Shown: positions 1 through 6,269 of the stretch, in pieces | How the letters are laid out: every line of letters begins with the position of its first letter | Numbering within the stretch: position 1 is the stretch's first letter | Virus record (IMG/VR): IMGVR_UViG_3300045974_000992 | Location: 1-35,456 of that record | DNA: 35,456 bases | Source: a virus | Strand: one strand, 5' to 3' | Position numbers and translations under genes: made by a program | Notes under the pieces: generated by a model | The model's input: the letters and a program-made list of their open reading frames with translations, nothing else | The model's database searches: none | What the model was told of the DNA's origin: nothing

Positions 1-255
1 CTAAAACGGGATGCCATCATCAATGGCATCACAATCAGAAGTGATCGTGGGCGGCGCAAACGGGCCAAAAACGGCATCTTCCTCTGCCTGCATTCTCCGG
101 CTCCAATCCGCCTGGGCGGCAGTCCAAAGGGTCAGAAAGGCGCTCCGCGCTTCGCGGTGCTTATTGGCCATAAAGAAATCAAGTAAGGCCTCGGCAATGA
201 TCATGCGCGCGCAAGCTAGTTCTGTTTCTGGCTCACCATAGCCATCGCGCCTCAT
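1..255 (-). CDS. Hypothetical protein, 84 aa, last gene of the integrase operon
   Basis: I do not recognise this family. The start chosen is the ATG whose first bases overlap the TGA of the upstream 74-aa gene (ATGA, 253-255 against 252-254). A longer reading starting at 309 would run back into that gene. The protein is soluble, with an alanine- and arginine-rich helical middle and an acidic C-terminal tail ending DDGIPF; there is no signal peptide or membrane segment. It follows the integrase and the 74-aa gene, so it is probably co-transcribed with them. The window begins exactly at its stop codon, so nothing can be said about what lies beyond. Real gene likely; function unknown. Confidence 0.6.
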   Translation of the reverse strand: MRRDGYGEPETELACARMIIAEALLDFFMANKHREARSAFLTLWTAAQADWSRRMQAEEDAVFGPFAPPTITSDCDAIDDGIPF

Positions 256-476
256 TTCGCCTCTCCCTGCTTTTCGTTTGCTTTGCGCGCAATCTCTTCG
301 GCCACGCACCGGGCGGTGAAAACCGCGCCTGGCTGGTCCTGGAACGAGAGGATGTTCCGCTCGCTTCCCTTTTCAGTGACGTAGGAAACGCAGCCCGACG
401 TCTTCGCTTCAAACGGCCACCGGCCGTGCAAATGAGCAATGAAACGCTCGCCCTCGATTTCGTAGGCGACTTTCAC
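252..476 (-). CDS. Hypothetical protein, 74 aa, GTG start
   Basis: Starts at a GTG that overlaps the integrase stop codon (GTGA) and ends in an ATGA overlap with the next gene; this tight coupling is the main support. The sequence begins VKVAYEIEGERFIAHLHGRW and reads as an ordinary soluble protein with a beta-rich first half and a charged helical end (ARKANEKQGEAK). No known domain was recognised. Its last five residues, QGEAK, match the integrase C-terminus because the DNA at the two gene junctions is nearly the same (see findings). It may modulate integration or lysogeny, but only position suggests this. Confidence 0.6.
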   Translation of the reverse strand: MKVAYEIEGERFIAHLHGRWPFEAKTSGCVSYVTEKGSERNILSFQDQPGAVFTARCVAEEIARKANEKQGEAK

Positions 477-1726
477 TTCGCCTCTCCCTGCCCTTCGTAC
501 CACGCCAGCAGCTTCGCGATGGCGTTGTCGCCCATCTCGCGGTGGCGGCTGAGGTAGTGCCTCAAAATGCTCTGGATGCTCTGGTCGCTGTGCCCGGTGA
601 TCTGGCCGATCTCGGCGTGGGTGCAGCCGGCGCGCGCGAGCCAGGTCACGGCCGTGTCGCGCAAGTCCTGGTCGCGGGCGTCGGCAAGGCTGGCCATGGG
701 CTCGACGATCCATGCGCCCGTCATCGCGTCCCTGACGCCGGCGACGGCCGCCGCGCGCACCTGCGCATAGACGTGGCGATACCAGTCGCCCTTGAAGGGC
801 TCGCGCGTCTTCTCGTCCACGATCAGTTCGAGCGGCTGGACTTTCCAATCCTCCCGGCGGGCGCGCGACCTGGTCAGGCGCGCCTCCAGCTCGGGCGCCT
901 GACGGATTTCGACGACGGCCTTGGTCTTGCTCTGCTGGAACACGCGGCGGCCGTCGATCAGGCCACGGTCGACCAGCTCCAGGCGGTCTTTCTGCCTCTG
1001 CCCGGTCCACACGCCCATGACGATGGCGTCGCCGATCTCCGGCCTTCCCAGCGCATCGGCGGCCGCGACGATGTGGCGGACCTCGGCCGGCGACAGGCAG
1101 CGCAGGCGCGCGTCGGGCATTTCCATGCCCAGCTTCTCGCAGGGGTTGGCCGGCATGCGGATTTTGCCGCGCTTCAAACCCCATGACAGGGCGGCGGACA
1201 GGACGGCAATGGCGCCGCGCGCGGTGGCGAGTCCCTGACGCGTCCACATCCGCTCATAAAGATCGTAGACGATGGGTTTCGACAGCGCCTCGGCCGGCGC
1301 GGCCCAGATCGCCTCGTCGAATTTGGCGAGGGCGTCGGCCTTCTTGCGATAGTCGCGGATGGTGGCCGGCGCCGCCGCCTTCTGCCGGCGCTTGCCGTCG
1401 GAGACGGCCTCGCCTTTCATGCGCGGGCTCTGGAAATAGACGTCGAACAGATCGCCGACCGTCAGCGCGGCGGCGCGCGCGCTGCTGAGCGGCGCGAGGC
1501 GGCGTTTGGTCACCCGCGCGGCGACGACGGCCTGACGACGCGCGGCGATCTCGCGCTCCTTGGCGTCCGCCCAGGTCTTGGCCTCGGCGGCCGTGAACCA
1601 GTTTCCGTCGCCGTGGCGCAGGTCCTCGCCCTTGAAACCGATCTTGCGCAATTTCGGCCCCGGCACGAAGCGCGGGCGGCCTTCGCGCCAGGCGACATGG
1701 GTAATCGAGACGGTGAGCTTGGCCAT
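473..1726 (-). CDS. int: Tyrosine-type phage integrase, 417 aa
   Basis: Site-specific recombinase that would integrate the phage at attP/attB and, with an excisionase, remove it. Residues about 88-185 resemble the SAM-like core-binding domain, and 210-395 the catalytic domain. Visible catalytic positions are Arg244 in TGQR, a likely Lys at 267 or 269 in the beta-hairpin (QQSKTKA), Arg356 in QDLRDTAV, His379 in TGHS and Tyr391 in RHYL. The first residue of the usual H-x-x-R box is Gln353, a substitution tolerated in some family members. The length is normal for alphaproteobacterial prophage integrases with an N-terminal arm-binding region. The start is preceded by GGGAGAGAGGAACC. It is the seventh or so gene of the leftward run, separated from the genes before it by a strong hairpin. 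Confidence 0.95.
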   Translation of the reverse strand: MAKLTVSITHVAWREGRPRFVPGPKLRKIGFKGEDLRHGDGNWFTAAEAKTWADAKEREIAARRQAVVAARVTKRRLAPLSSARAAALTVGDLFDVYFQSPRMKGEAVSDGKRRQKAAAPATIRDYRKKADALAKFDEAIWAAPAEALSKPIVYDLYERMWTRQGLATARGAIAVLSAALSWGLKRGKIRMPANPCEKLGMEMPDARLRCLSPAEVRHIVAAADALGRPEIGDAIVMGVWTGQRQKDRLELVDRGLIDGRRVFQQSKTKAVVEIRQAPELEARLTRSRARREDWKVQPLELIVDEKTREPFKGDWYRHVYAQVRAAAVAGVRDAMTGAWIVEPMASLADARDQDLRDTAVTWLARAGCTHAEIGQITGHSDQSIQSILRHYLSRHREMGDNAIAKLLAWYEGQGEAK

Positions 1727-1754
1727 GGTTCCTCTCTCCCTGGCGGTTCATAGA

Positions 1755-1785
1755 GGCGGCGCGCGGCGTCGATCCGCGCGCCGCC
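1755..1785 (-). terminator. Strong GC hairpin ahead of the integrase (terminator or attenuator candidate)
   Basis: A perfect 12-bp inverted repeat (arms 1755-1766 and 1774-1785, 7-nt loop) lies between the stop of the 99-aa gene and the integrase start. No T-run follows on the minus strand, so it is not a textbook intrinsic terminator. It could reduce read-through into int, protect an mRNA end, or be a protein-binding site. The stem is certain; the function is inferred. Confidence 0.45.
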
Positions 1786-1793
1786 GGCGGCGG

Positions 1794-2093
1794 TCAGTTG
1801 AACGCCGGCGTCTTGGGGCCGAGGTACTGGGCCTCATGTCCGTCATTCAGAATGCTGAGCAGGGCGCGAATTTTCGAGGCCTGCGCTCGTCCGCGCTCGG
1901 CGCCGGTTTCTGCGGCCGAGGCGGCGTTGACGAGCGCGATCGTCGCGATGGCCGTCATCTCGCAATAGGCCAGAGTGGCCTCGGTTTCGCCCATAGGCCC
2001 TTTGAAGTCGATCCTCATTCCGTCAGGCTCTCGCGCCAAGGAAAAGGTATAGACCCTCCCGGCGTTGGCCGGCTGTTCGTTCTCCGGGCTCAT
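1794..2093 (-). CDS. Hypothetical protein, 99 aa
   Basis: Unrecognised soluble protein beginning MSPENEQPANAGRVYTFSL. The first half looks beta-rich (an FSLAREPDG..RIDFKG pattern); the second half is a run of alanine-rich helices, ending NDGHEAQYLGPKTPAFN. Its ATG overlaps the TGA of the preceding 73-aa gene by four bases, so translation is probably coupled. It is the last gene before the hairpin that precedes the integrase. Early prophage accessory gene by position; no function can be assigned. Confidence 0.65.
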   Translation of the reverse strand: MSPENEQPANAGRVYTFSLAREPDGMRIDFKGPMGETEATLAYCEMTAIATIALVNAASAAETGAERGRAQASKIRALLSILNDGHEAQYLGPKTPAFN

Positions 2094-2311
2094 TGGCGCG
2101 GCTCCATGTGTTCGATGGCGGTGTTGATTTCGGCCATGTCCCCGGCGGCTGAGAGCATGCGGTGGATGGCCAGCTCGAGCGCGGCGAAGCCCTCGTCCAT
2201 GTGCGCCGCCGCGCGCATCATGCGCGCCTTGATCTCGTCGATCTGGCGCTTTTCGGCCGCCGCCGCCGTCGCCGTCCGCGCGCCGGGCGCCAGTGTGCTG
2301 TAGTCAAACAT
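2090..2311 (-). CDS. Hypothetical helical protein, 73 aa
   Basis: The start was placed at the ATG giving MFDYSTLAPGARTATAAAAE; the upstream extension of the open frame has the low-complexity look of an out-of-frame reading of the neighbouring gene. The rest is a single long amphipathic helix region (EKRQIDEIKARMMRAAAHMDE) likely to form a coiled coil, followed by a second helix. It overlaps the LuxR-like gene by 8 bases upstream and the 99-aa gene by 4 bases downstream. No homologue recognised. It could be a small oligomeric regulator or inhibitor, but that is a guess. Confidence 0.6.
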   Translation of the reverse strand: MFDYSTLAPGARTATAAAAEKRQIDEIKARMMRAAAHMDEGFAALELAIHRMLSAAGDMAEINTAIEHMEPRQ

Positions 2312-2516
2312 GCTGCGACTCCATGTTTTGCGCGGACCTGTAGACCGCGATTGCCGCGTCGCGGCCGCCGAGGCGAATGAAGATACGGCGTGCCCTTTGG
2401 TTGACGGTGTTGAGCTTGAGGCCCTTGCGCAAGGCAAAGGTGCGATAGCGACGGCCCGCGGCGATGTGCCTCAACAGCGCGAAATCGTCTTCCGAAAGGC
2501 TGGCGAGCTGGCTCAT
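2304..2516 (-). CDS. Small LuxR-type (GerE-like) HTH protein, 70 aa
   Basis: The whole protein corresponds to a LuxR C-terminal DNA-binding domain without a sensory partner. The order LSEDDFALLRHIAAGRRYR, then LRKGLKLNTVNQRARRIFIR, then LGGRDAAIAVYRSA follows the usual pattern (LTxRExxVLxLIAxGxxxxEIA, then xxxTVxxHxxxIxxKLG, then xxRxxAV). The standard E of the first helix is replaced by D, and the recognition helix carries NTVNQRARRIF. Solo GerE-type proteins are usually transcription regulators. It lies between two small genes with overlapping starts and stops. A regulator of the prophage operon is plausible; assignment rests on motif reading alone. Confidence 0.65.
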   Translation of the reverse strand: MSQLASLSEDDFALLRHIAAGRRYRTFALRKGLKLNTVNQRARRIFIRLGGRDAAIAVYRSAQNMESQHV

Positions 2517-2833
2517 GCCGCGCTCCTTTCCTTGAAAAGAGCACCAGCGCTATGACGACGCGCGCACCTCGGCCGGAACCAGTTCGAGAGTTTCCCCGTC
2601 TCGCGATTCATGTGTCGCGCGATGCCTGCGATGTCGTGGCAGAAGGTGAAGCCATCCGCGGCGAGGAGCCGGCGAAACGCCATCCCGCAACCATTGGCGT
2701 TGGTCGCGACCAAATCCATTGAGCAAGTCTGTTCCGAATAGCCTTCGAAAATCATGCCTTCGGCTTTGGCGCGTTCGACAATCCTGTCGACCAGGGCGCG
2801 ATCTCGCGGCCCGATTTTGAAAGAAACGTTCAT
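2513..2833 (-). CDS. Conserved-looking small prophage protein, 106 aa
   Basis: Begins MNVSFKIGPRDRALVDRIVE, the ATG that overlaps the stop of the upstream HTH gene (ATGA). The core contains NANGCGMAFRRLLAADGFTF, then CHDIAGIARHMNRETGKLSN, a pattern I associate with uncharacterised small phage/prophage proteins (NGC..LLAAD..F.HD..GI..H..RETG). Three cysteines and several histidines could bind a metal, but spacing is not a standard zinc finger. The gene is bounded on both sides by the same 18-bp sequence holding stop, start and Shine-Dalgarno elements (see findings). Function unknown. Confidence 0.6.
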   Translation of the reverse strand: MNVSFKIGPRDRALVDRIVERAKAEGMIFEGYSEQTCSMDLVATNANGCGMAFRRLLAADGFTFCHDIAGIARHMNRETGKLSNWFRPRCARRHSAGALFKERSAA

Positions 2834-3090
2834 GCCGCGCTCCTTTCGCCAATGCGCGATTCGAGATCGGCGCGGGCGGCGGCGACGGGGTCTTCTTCCT
2901 CGTCGATATAGGTCGCGGCGGCGCCGCCGCCGATCCACGCCAGGACCAGGCGGCGCGACCACACGCTGGTGCCTGGCACGCGACGCGGCAGGCCTTCGGC
3001 CTCCATCTTCTCGCGTTTTCGAAGAAAGGTTCGGACATTCATTTGCAGGATTTCCGCAATTTCCTGCGCGGTGATGGTCAGCAATGGCAT
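2830..3090 (-). CDS. HTH protein, 86 aa, candidate excisionase
   Basis: The N-terminal 50 residues read as a winged-helix or MerR/AlpA-type fold: MPLLTITAQEIAEILQMNVR, then TFLRKREKMEAEGLPRRVPG with the later tryptophan of VWSRRLVLAWIGG. This layout (helix-turn-helix choosing a residue after 'AEIL', then a wing with RRVPG) is common in phage excisionases and AlpA-like activators. The C-terminal 30 residues are acidic and helical. AGGAG lies about nine bases before the ATG. It is the first gene of the leftward operon that contains int, directly under the predicted operator-promoter, which fits an Xis or an operon regulator. The exact role is inferred. Confidence 0.6.
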   Translation of the reverse strand: MPLLTITAQEIAEILQMNVRTFLRKREKMEAEGLPRRVPGTSVWSRRLVLAWIGGGAAATYIDEEEDPVAAARADLESRIGERSAA

Positions 3091-3121
3091 TTTTGTGCGC
3101 TCCTAGTACAACCACGTACTC

Positions 3122-3150
3122 AAATTGCACAATCATGCGCATTGCGTCAA
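3122..3150 (-). promoter_or_regulatory. Predicted leftward promoter with embedded operator
   Basis: Reading the minus strand, TTGACG (3145-3150) and CAATTT (3122-3127) are separated by 17 bases, a fair sigma-70-like pair with a strong -35 and a weak -10. The spacer and -10 contain the palindrome ATTGCACAATCATGCGCATT (3124-3143), 17 of 20 positions like the one upstream of the repressor gene. Further TGCGCA half-sites follow at about 3157-3171. Binding of the repressor here would block the operon that includes int. Promoter and operator are predicted from sequence only. Confidence 0.55.
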
Positions 3151-3198
3151 TTAATTTTGCGCATTTGCGCACAACGCGCCGCGCATTTTGACGTAGCG

Positions 3199-3825
3199 TC
3201 AGGCCGCGCGCGAGCGCATCGGACGCAACATGTTCACCACGACGCCCTTGATGACGACATGGGCGTCATCGACCACGAGCGGCTTCATCAACTCCAAAGC
3301 GCCTGTCGCCGCGATAAGATAGGGCGCTTCAAAGATGCGAAAAACTGTATCGATCCGCCCTGGCTGAAACAGATCGACCTCTGCGCATACGATGTCCCGA
3401 TTGCGCGGACGCTCGGAAATATCCACAGCCAAAACGTCACCGGACAGGAAGCCAACGGCTTCGAGCGCCTGCGAGCGCAATTGCCAGAATTGAAGATTGG
3501 ATTGCGCCCTGCGCAAATTGCGCAACGCCTCGTCGGTAACCGGGTCCTGGCTGGACGAATTGTCGGACAGAAAATGCGCCTCTGCCTCGACCGGAGCGAA
3601 TCCACGGATCTGCGACGGATAAGAAAGCGCCGGAATGCCCGTCGCTTTTTCGATAGCTTTCAACGTCTTAGGGCTGAGAGAGTGCTTAACGTCGGGATCG
3701 TTTAGAAAGCGGTTGATCGTTGAAGGCACCACGGAAATTCGTTTCGCGAGGTCGCTACCAGACCAACCCATATGGATGAGTGTGGCCTGCAACCAGCGCC
3801 TAATCTCTTCCCGGTCTGTCATCAT
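3199..3825 (-). CDS. Phage repressor, XRE HTH plus S24-like C-terminal fold, 208 aa
   Basis: CI-type lysogeny repressor. Residues about 5-62 form the HTH (SGSDLAKRISVVPSTINRFL, then NDPDVKHSLSPKTLKAIEKA), a typical repressor N-terminus. Residues about 115-205 read as an S24/LexA-like beta fold (LSGDVLAVDI, RDIVCAEVDL, VFRIFEAPYLIAATG, VVIKGVVVNMLRP). The usual Ser nucleophile before GD and the usual Lys are not in place: the expected Ser position is Leu121 and the Lys position is probably Arg163, so RecA-stimulated self-cleavage may not occur. The start is uncertain: ATG 3825 fits the family N-terminus, ATG 3861 is possible, and the open frame extends further to 4032. Palindromic operators lie on both sides. 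Divergent from the Cro-like gene. Confidence 0.85.
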   Translation of the reverse strand: MMTDREEIRRWLQATLIHMGWSGSDLAKRISVVPSTINRFLNDPDVKHSLSPKTLKAIEKATGIPALSYPSQIRGFAPVEAEAHFLSDNSSSQDPVTDEALRNLRRAQSNLQFWQLRSQALEAVGFLSGDVLAVDISERPRNRDIVCAEVDLFQPGRIDTVFRIFEAPYLIAATGALELMKPLVVDDAHVVIKGVVVNMLRPMRSRAA

Positions 3826-3949
3826 AAGATGCAGGATAGCGGCCTCCCGCGCGCAACTCATACGCAAAGAACGATTGAATATTGCACAATAATGCGCAAT
3901 CGTCTGCGCATAAATGAGACGGTGATTCGCGGTTTTTTGGAGGAGGCGA
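3826..3949. promoter_or_regulatory. Repressor/Cro intergenic operator region
   Basis: Divergent control region between the repressor and the Cro-like gene. It holds ATTGCACAATAATGCGCAAT (3881-3900), an imperfect palindrome with half-sites ATTGCRCA and a 4-bp centre, and another TGCGCA half-site at 3905-3910. On the minus strand, AATATT lies 17 bases from a CAGACG-like -35, the same arrangement as at the second operator; this is a possible repressor promoter. AGGAGG at 3941-3946 is the Shine-Dalgarno of the Cro-like gene. The rightward promoter is not clear from sequence. Confidence 0.6.
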
Positions 3950-4165
3950 ATGCAAACCATTGCTGAGATCGAGGCAGAGAGGGCGCGAGCCCGCATTCCG
4001 AAAGCCGAATTGTGCAAGGCGGCGGGCGTCAATGTCGCGACCTATCGGCGCTGCGAAATCGGCGAAACGTCGCCGACGGTCCGCACCCTGATCAAGCTCG
4101 CCGATGCATTGGCGATGCTCCGGGCCGATGCGCTGGCGCGCCTCCAGAAGGGCGGCGACCAATGA
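3950..4165 (+). CDS. Cro-like XRE-family HTH protein, 71 aa
   Basis: Short HTH_3-type protein, MQTIAEIEAERARARIPKAE then LCKAAGVNVATYRRCEIGET then SPTVRTLIKLADAL: five-helix repressor fold over residues about 3-55, with recognition helix VATYRRCEIG. It is transcribed divergently from the repressor gene, across the operator, exactly where Cro sits in lambdoid phages. A strong AGGAGG lies four bases before the ATG. Its TGA overlaps the ATG of the next gene (ATGA at 4162-4165), so it leads the rightward early operon. Role as the lytic-state repressor is inferred from position and fold. Confidence 0.8.
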   Translation: MQTIAEIEAERARARIPKAELCKAAGVNVATYRRCEIGETSPTVRTLIKLADALAMLRADALARLQKGGDQ

Positions 4166-4824
4166 CCGCCGTCCTCGATACGCAATCTTCCCGAGTTGAC
4201 GTTTTGGAAGCTGGCGATTCGCGAAAGAGGGTGCACCAAAACTTAAGTGCGGCGGGTGATTCGCAAAACAGGACCGGTTCTAAATTAAGCGCGGGCTTGG
4301 CCCTTAGAGAATTCGACATCGAGCGACGCCGCGCGGGCGTCTCGCAAGATGCGCTCGCGCAGGCGGCTGGAATAACGTCGGGATGGTATCGCAAGCTTCT
4401 GCGTCGCCCGGCGTCTGTCCGCCCCCTTCTGCTCCCAAAACTTCGCCGCGCCCTGCGCGCGCTCGAACGTCAAGCCGCCGCGCCGTCTCCCGTCGCCGCC
4501 CTCACCCTCGCGGCCTATGCCGGCTTCCTCGAAGTGACCGCGCGCCACTATGGCGTCACCCCGGATCAAGTGCGCGCGACCTCGCCGCAGCGCGGCGCCA
4601 CGGCCGACGCCCATTGGCGGAGCTGCGCCCATGCGCGTCAGGCCGCGATCTATCTCGTCAATGTCGGGCTCGGCGTCGAACAGGCGCGGATCGCCGCGCT
4701 GCTCGTGCTGACGCCGGCGGCCGTGTGCCTCGCCCTCAAGGATGTCGAGGACCGGCGCGACGACGAAGCCTTCGAGGCGATGATTTCCGCCGCGATGCGC
4801 GGCTTTACCGGAAGGGACGAGTGA
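4162..4824 (+). CDS. DNA-binding protein: HTH plus DnaA domain IV-like C-terminus, 220 aa
   Basis: Residues about 47-95 look like an XRE-type HTH (REFDIERRRAGVSQDALAQA, AGITSGWYRKLLRRP). Residues about 115-210 resemble DnaA domain IV: VTARHYGVTPDQVRATSPQR, then HARQAAIYLVNVGLGVEQAR and IAALLVLTPAAVCLALKDVE, matching the order 'va.yygv...dl.s..R', 'aRq.amyl....t..sl..Ig' and a final recognition helix; the DnaA signature GRDHTTV is replaced by LTPAAV. An N-terminal linker holds two copies of a 14-residue unit (AGDSRKRVHQNLSA and AGDSQNRTGSKLSA). Likely an early regulator or replication-initiation helper that binds DnaA-box-like sites. Overlaps neighbours by 4 and 1 bases. Confidence 0.6.
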   Translation: MTAVLDTQSSRVDVLEAGDSRKRVHQNLSAAGDSQNRTGSKLSAGLALREFDIERRRAGVSQDALAQAAGITSGWYRKLLRRPASVRPLLLPKLRRALRALERQAAAPSPVAALTLAAYAGFLEVTARHYGVTPDQVRATSPQRGATADAHWRSCAHARQAAIYLVNVGLGVEQARIAALLVLTPAAVCLALKDVEDRRDDEAFEAMISAAMRGFTGRDE

Positions 4825-5012
4825 TGACGGGCAATCTGGAATTGATCATGCGGGCGTGGCGCCGGCGGGTGTTTTTCGAGCGGCTGGCGGGCGTGTGCCT
4901 GATCGCCAGTCTGTTCGGGCTGATTGCCGCCGTTGTCTCGCTCGACCGCTCGATGGCCCAATTCTGCACGGGTGGCGTGGCGCGGTTCGACTGGAGCGGG
5001 CCGCATGAGTAA
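4824..5012 (+). CDS. Small single-pass membrane protein, 62 aa
   Basis: Begins MTGNLELIMRAWRRRVFFER with an arginine cluster, followed by one hydrophobic segment (LAGVCLIASLFGLIAAVVSL, residues about 21-40) and a short tail DRSMAQFCTGGVARFDW. The positive-inside rule places the N-terminus in the cytoplasm. Its ATG shares one base with the stop of the preceding gene, and its end overlaps the methyltransferase start by 8 bases, so it is part of the early operon. It could be a superinfection-exclusion or host-takeover protein, but no family was recognised. Confidence 0.6.
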   Translation: MTGNLELIMRAWRRRVFFERLAGVCLIASLFGLIAAVVSLDRSMAQFCTGGVARFDWSGPHE

Positions 5013-5895
5013 GGCCAAGGGCTCCTCCGCCGTCATGGCCGCCAAGCGCCCGCGCCTGTCCGATGGCCAGCCGTGGCAGAAGCTGGCGCTGTTCTGCACG
5101 CCGCCCTGGGCGACGCGCGCGCTGTTCGAGGTGGTCCTGCCGAGGCTTCGGGCTGGAAAGACGCGCGTTGGACCCGTTTGGGATCCATGCAACGGCCTGG
5201 GCCACATGAGTTCCGTTTCCATGCGTTATTCCGCTCATGTCTGGACGTCCGACATCGCCGATTATGGCGTCGAAATCATGGACGCGGTGGTCGACGCGGG
5301 CGATCTCGCTGCGGTCCGATCAAAATTCGGCGCCGACTTCCGTCCGGACTGGGTCATCGTCAATCCGCCGTTTTCGCCCGATCCGCCGATGAAAACGGCC
5401 GCGCAGCTCCTCCCAAACTTCCTGAATGTCGCGCAAGAGGGCGTCGCCATGCTCTGCCGGCTGCAATGGCTGGAAACGGAGGAGCGACACAGGCTTTTGT
5501 CGGAGTTTCCGCCGCATCTGGTCGCGATCTTTTCCGAGCGGGTCGCAATGTGCGAAGGCGGCTGGGACCCCCGCTGCAAGACCGCGACAGCCTACGCCTG
5601 GTTCATCTGGAAGCGCGGGGCGGACGATAGCTGGTTGCGGCTGCTGGCCGATGGCCAGTTCACCACGTTCCTGATCCCGCCAGGCCAGAAACAGGCGCTG
5701 ACGCGCGCCTCTGACGCCGCGCTGGCGCAAAGGCACGTGCCCGGCTTCGTTCCGCCCTCGACGCTGCGGAAACAACGCGCGCGAGAGGCCTACGACGCGG
5801 TGCAGGCGGAATTCGCCAGCGCCGTCAACAATACCGGCCTCAAGCAATTCGCCGCGGAACTGGCGAGTGTAGGAAGGACCGCGCCATGCCCGTGA
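5005..5895 (+). CDS. SAM-dependent DNA methyltransferase-like protein (NPPF motif), 296 aa
   Basis: Probable adenine-N6-type DNA methyltransferase. Motif I is readable as VWDPCNGLGHM (residues 58-68), a motif II-like acidic SDIADYG (82-88), and motif IV as VIVNPPFSPD (117-126), where NPPF is the catalytic tetrad. An FCTPPWATRALFE segment (30-42) recalls motif X of these enzymes. The ATG overlaps the membrane-protein gene by eight bases; an upstream ATG at 4924 would run further into that gene. No restriction enzyme lies nearby, so it is probably an orphan methylase that shields phage DNA or marks regulatory sites. Target sequence cannot be read from the protein. Confidence 0.75.
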   Translation: MSKAKGSSAVMAAKRPRLSDGQPWQKLALFCTPPWATRALFEVVLPRLRAGKTRVGPVWDPCNGLGHMSSVSMRYSAHVWTSDIADYGVEIMDAVVDAGDLAAVRSKFGADFRPDWVIVNPPFSPDPPMKTAAQLLPNFLNVAQEGVAMLCRLQWLETEERHRLLSEFPPHLVAIFSERVAMCEGGWDPRCKTATAYAWFIWKRGADDSWLRLLADGQFTTFLIPPGQKQALTRASDAALAQRHVPGFVPPSTLRKQRAREAYDAVQAEFASAVNNTGLKQFAAELASVGRTAPCP

Positions 5896-6269
5896 AAAAG
5901 CCACTTTATGGCGAGCCCTGCAACGGTTGCGGCCACTGCTGCGACGATCAAATCTGTCCGCTGGCCGCCGCTGTTTTCTCCAATTGGCGCGCGCCATGCC
6001 CGGCGCTGGAGCCTAGCGGCGAGGCGCGCGTCTGTGGCCTCATCAACAATCCGACCAAATATGCGCCCGTGCGGATCGCTATTCAGGGGCGAAGCGAACT
6101 CAGCCTCGCCTCCGCCCACCTGTGCGGCGCTGGCGTCGGATGCGATGCGATCGCCGCTGGCGAGGTCGTCGATTTTGCGCGGCGGCAGTACTTCCAACGT
6201 CAGGCGCGGCGGGCGGCCCGGTCATCCGCAGTCCTGGCCGCCAAGCGCGTTTGGGGCCTTTCGCGATGA
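5886..6269 (+). CDS. YkgJ-type cysteine-cluster protein, 127 aa
   Basis: Contains GEPCNGCGHCCDDQICPL (residues 9-26) and further cysteines at CPALE and ARVCGL, the CxGCGxCC pattern of the YkgJ/UPF0153 family of predicted zinc- or iron-chelating proteins. The second half has no recognised motif and ends in a basic helix (RRQYFQRQARRAARSSA). Overlaps the methyltransferase by ten bases and the Toprim gene by four. Members of this family occur in many phages with no established role; metal delivery or redox sensing for nucleic-acid enzymes is possible but unproven. Confidence 0.7.
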   Translation: MPVKKPLYGEPCNGCGHCCDDQICPLAAAVFSNWRAPCPALEPSGEARVCGLINNPTKYAPVRIAIQGRSELSLASAHLCGAGVGCDAIAAGEVVDFARRQYFQRQARRAARSSAVLAAKRVWGLSR

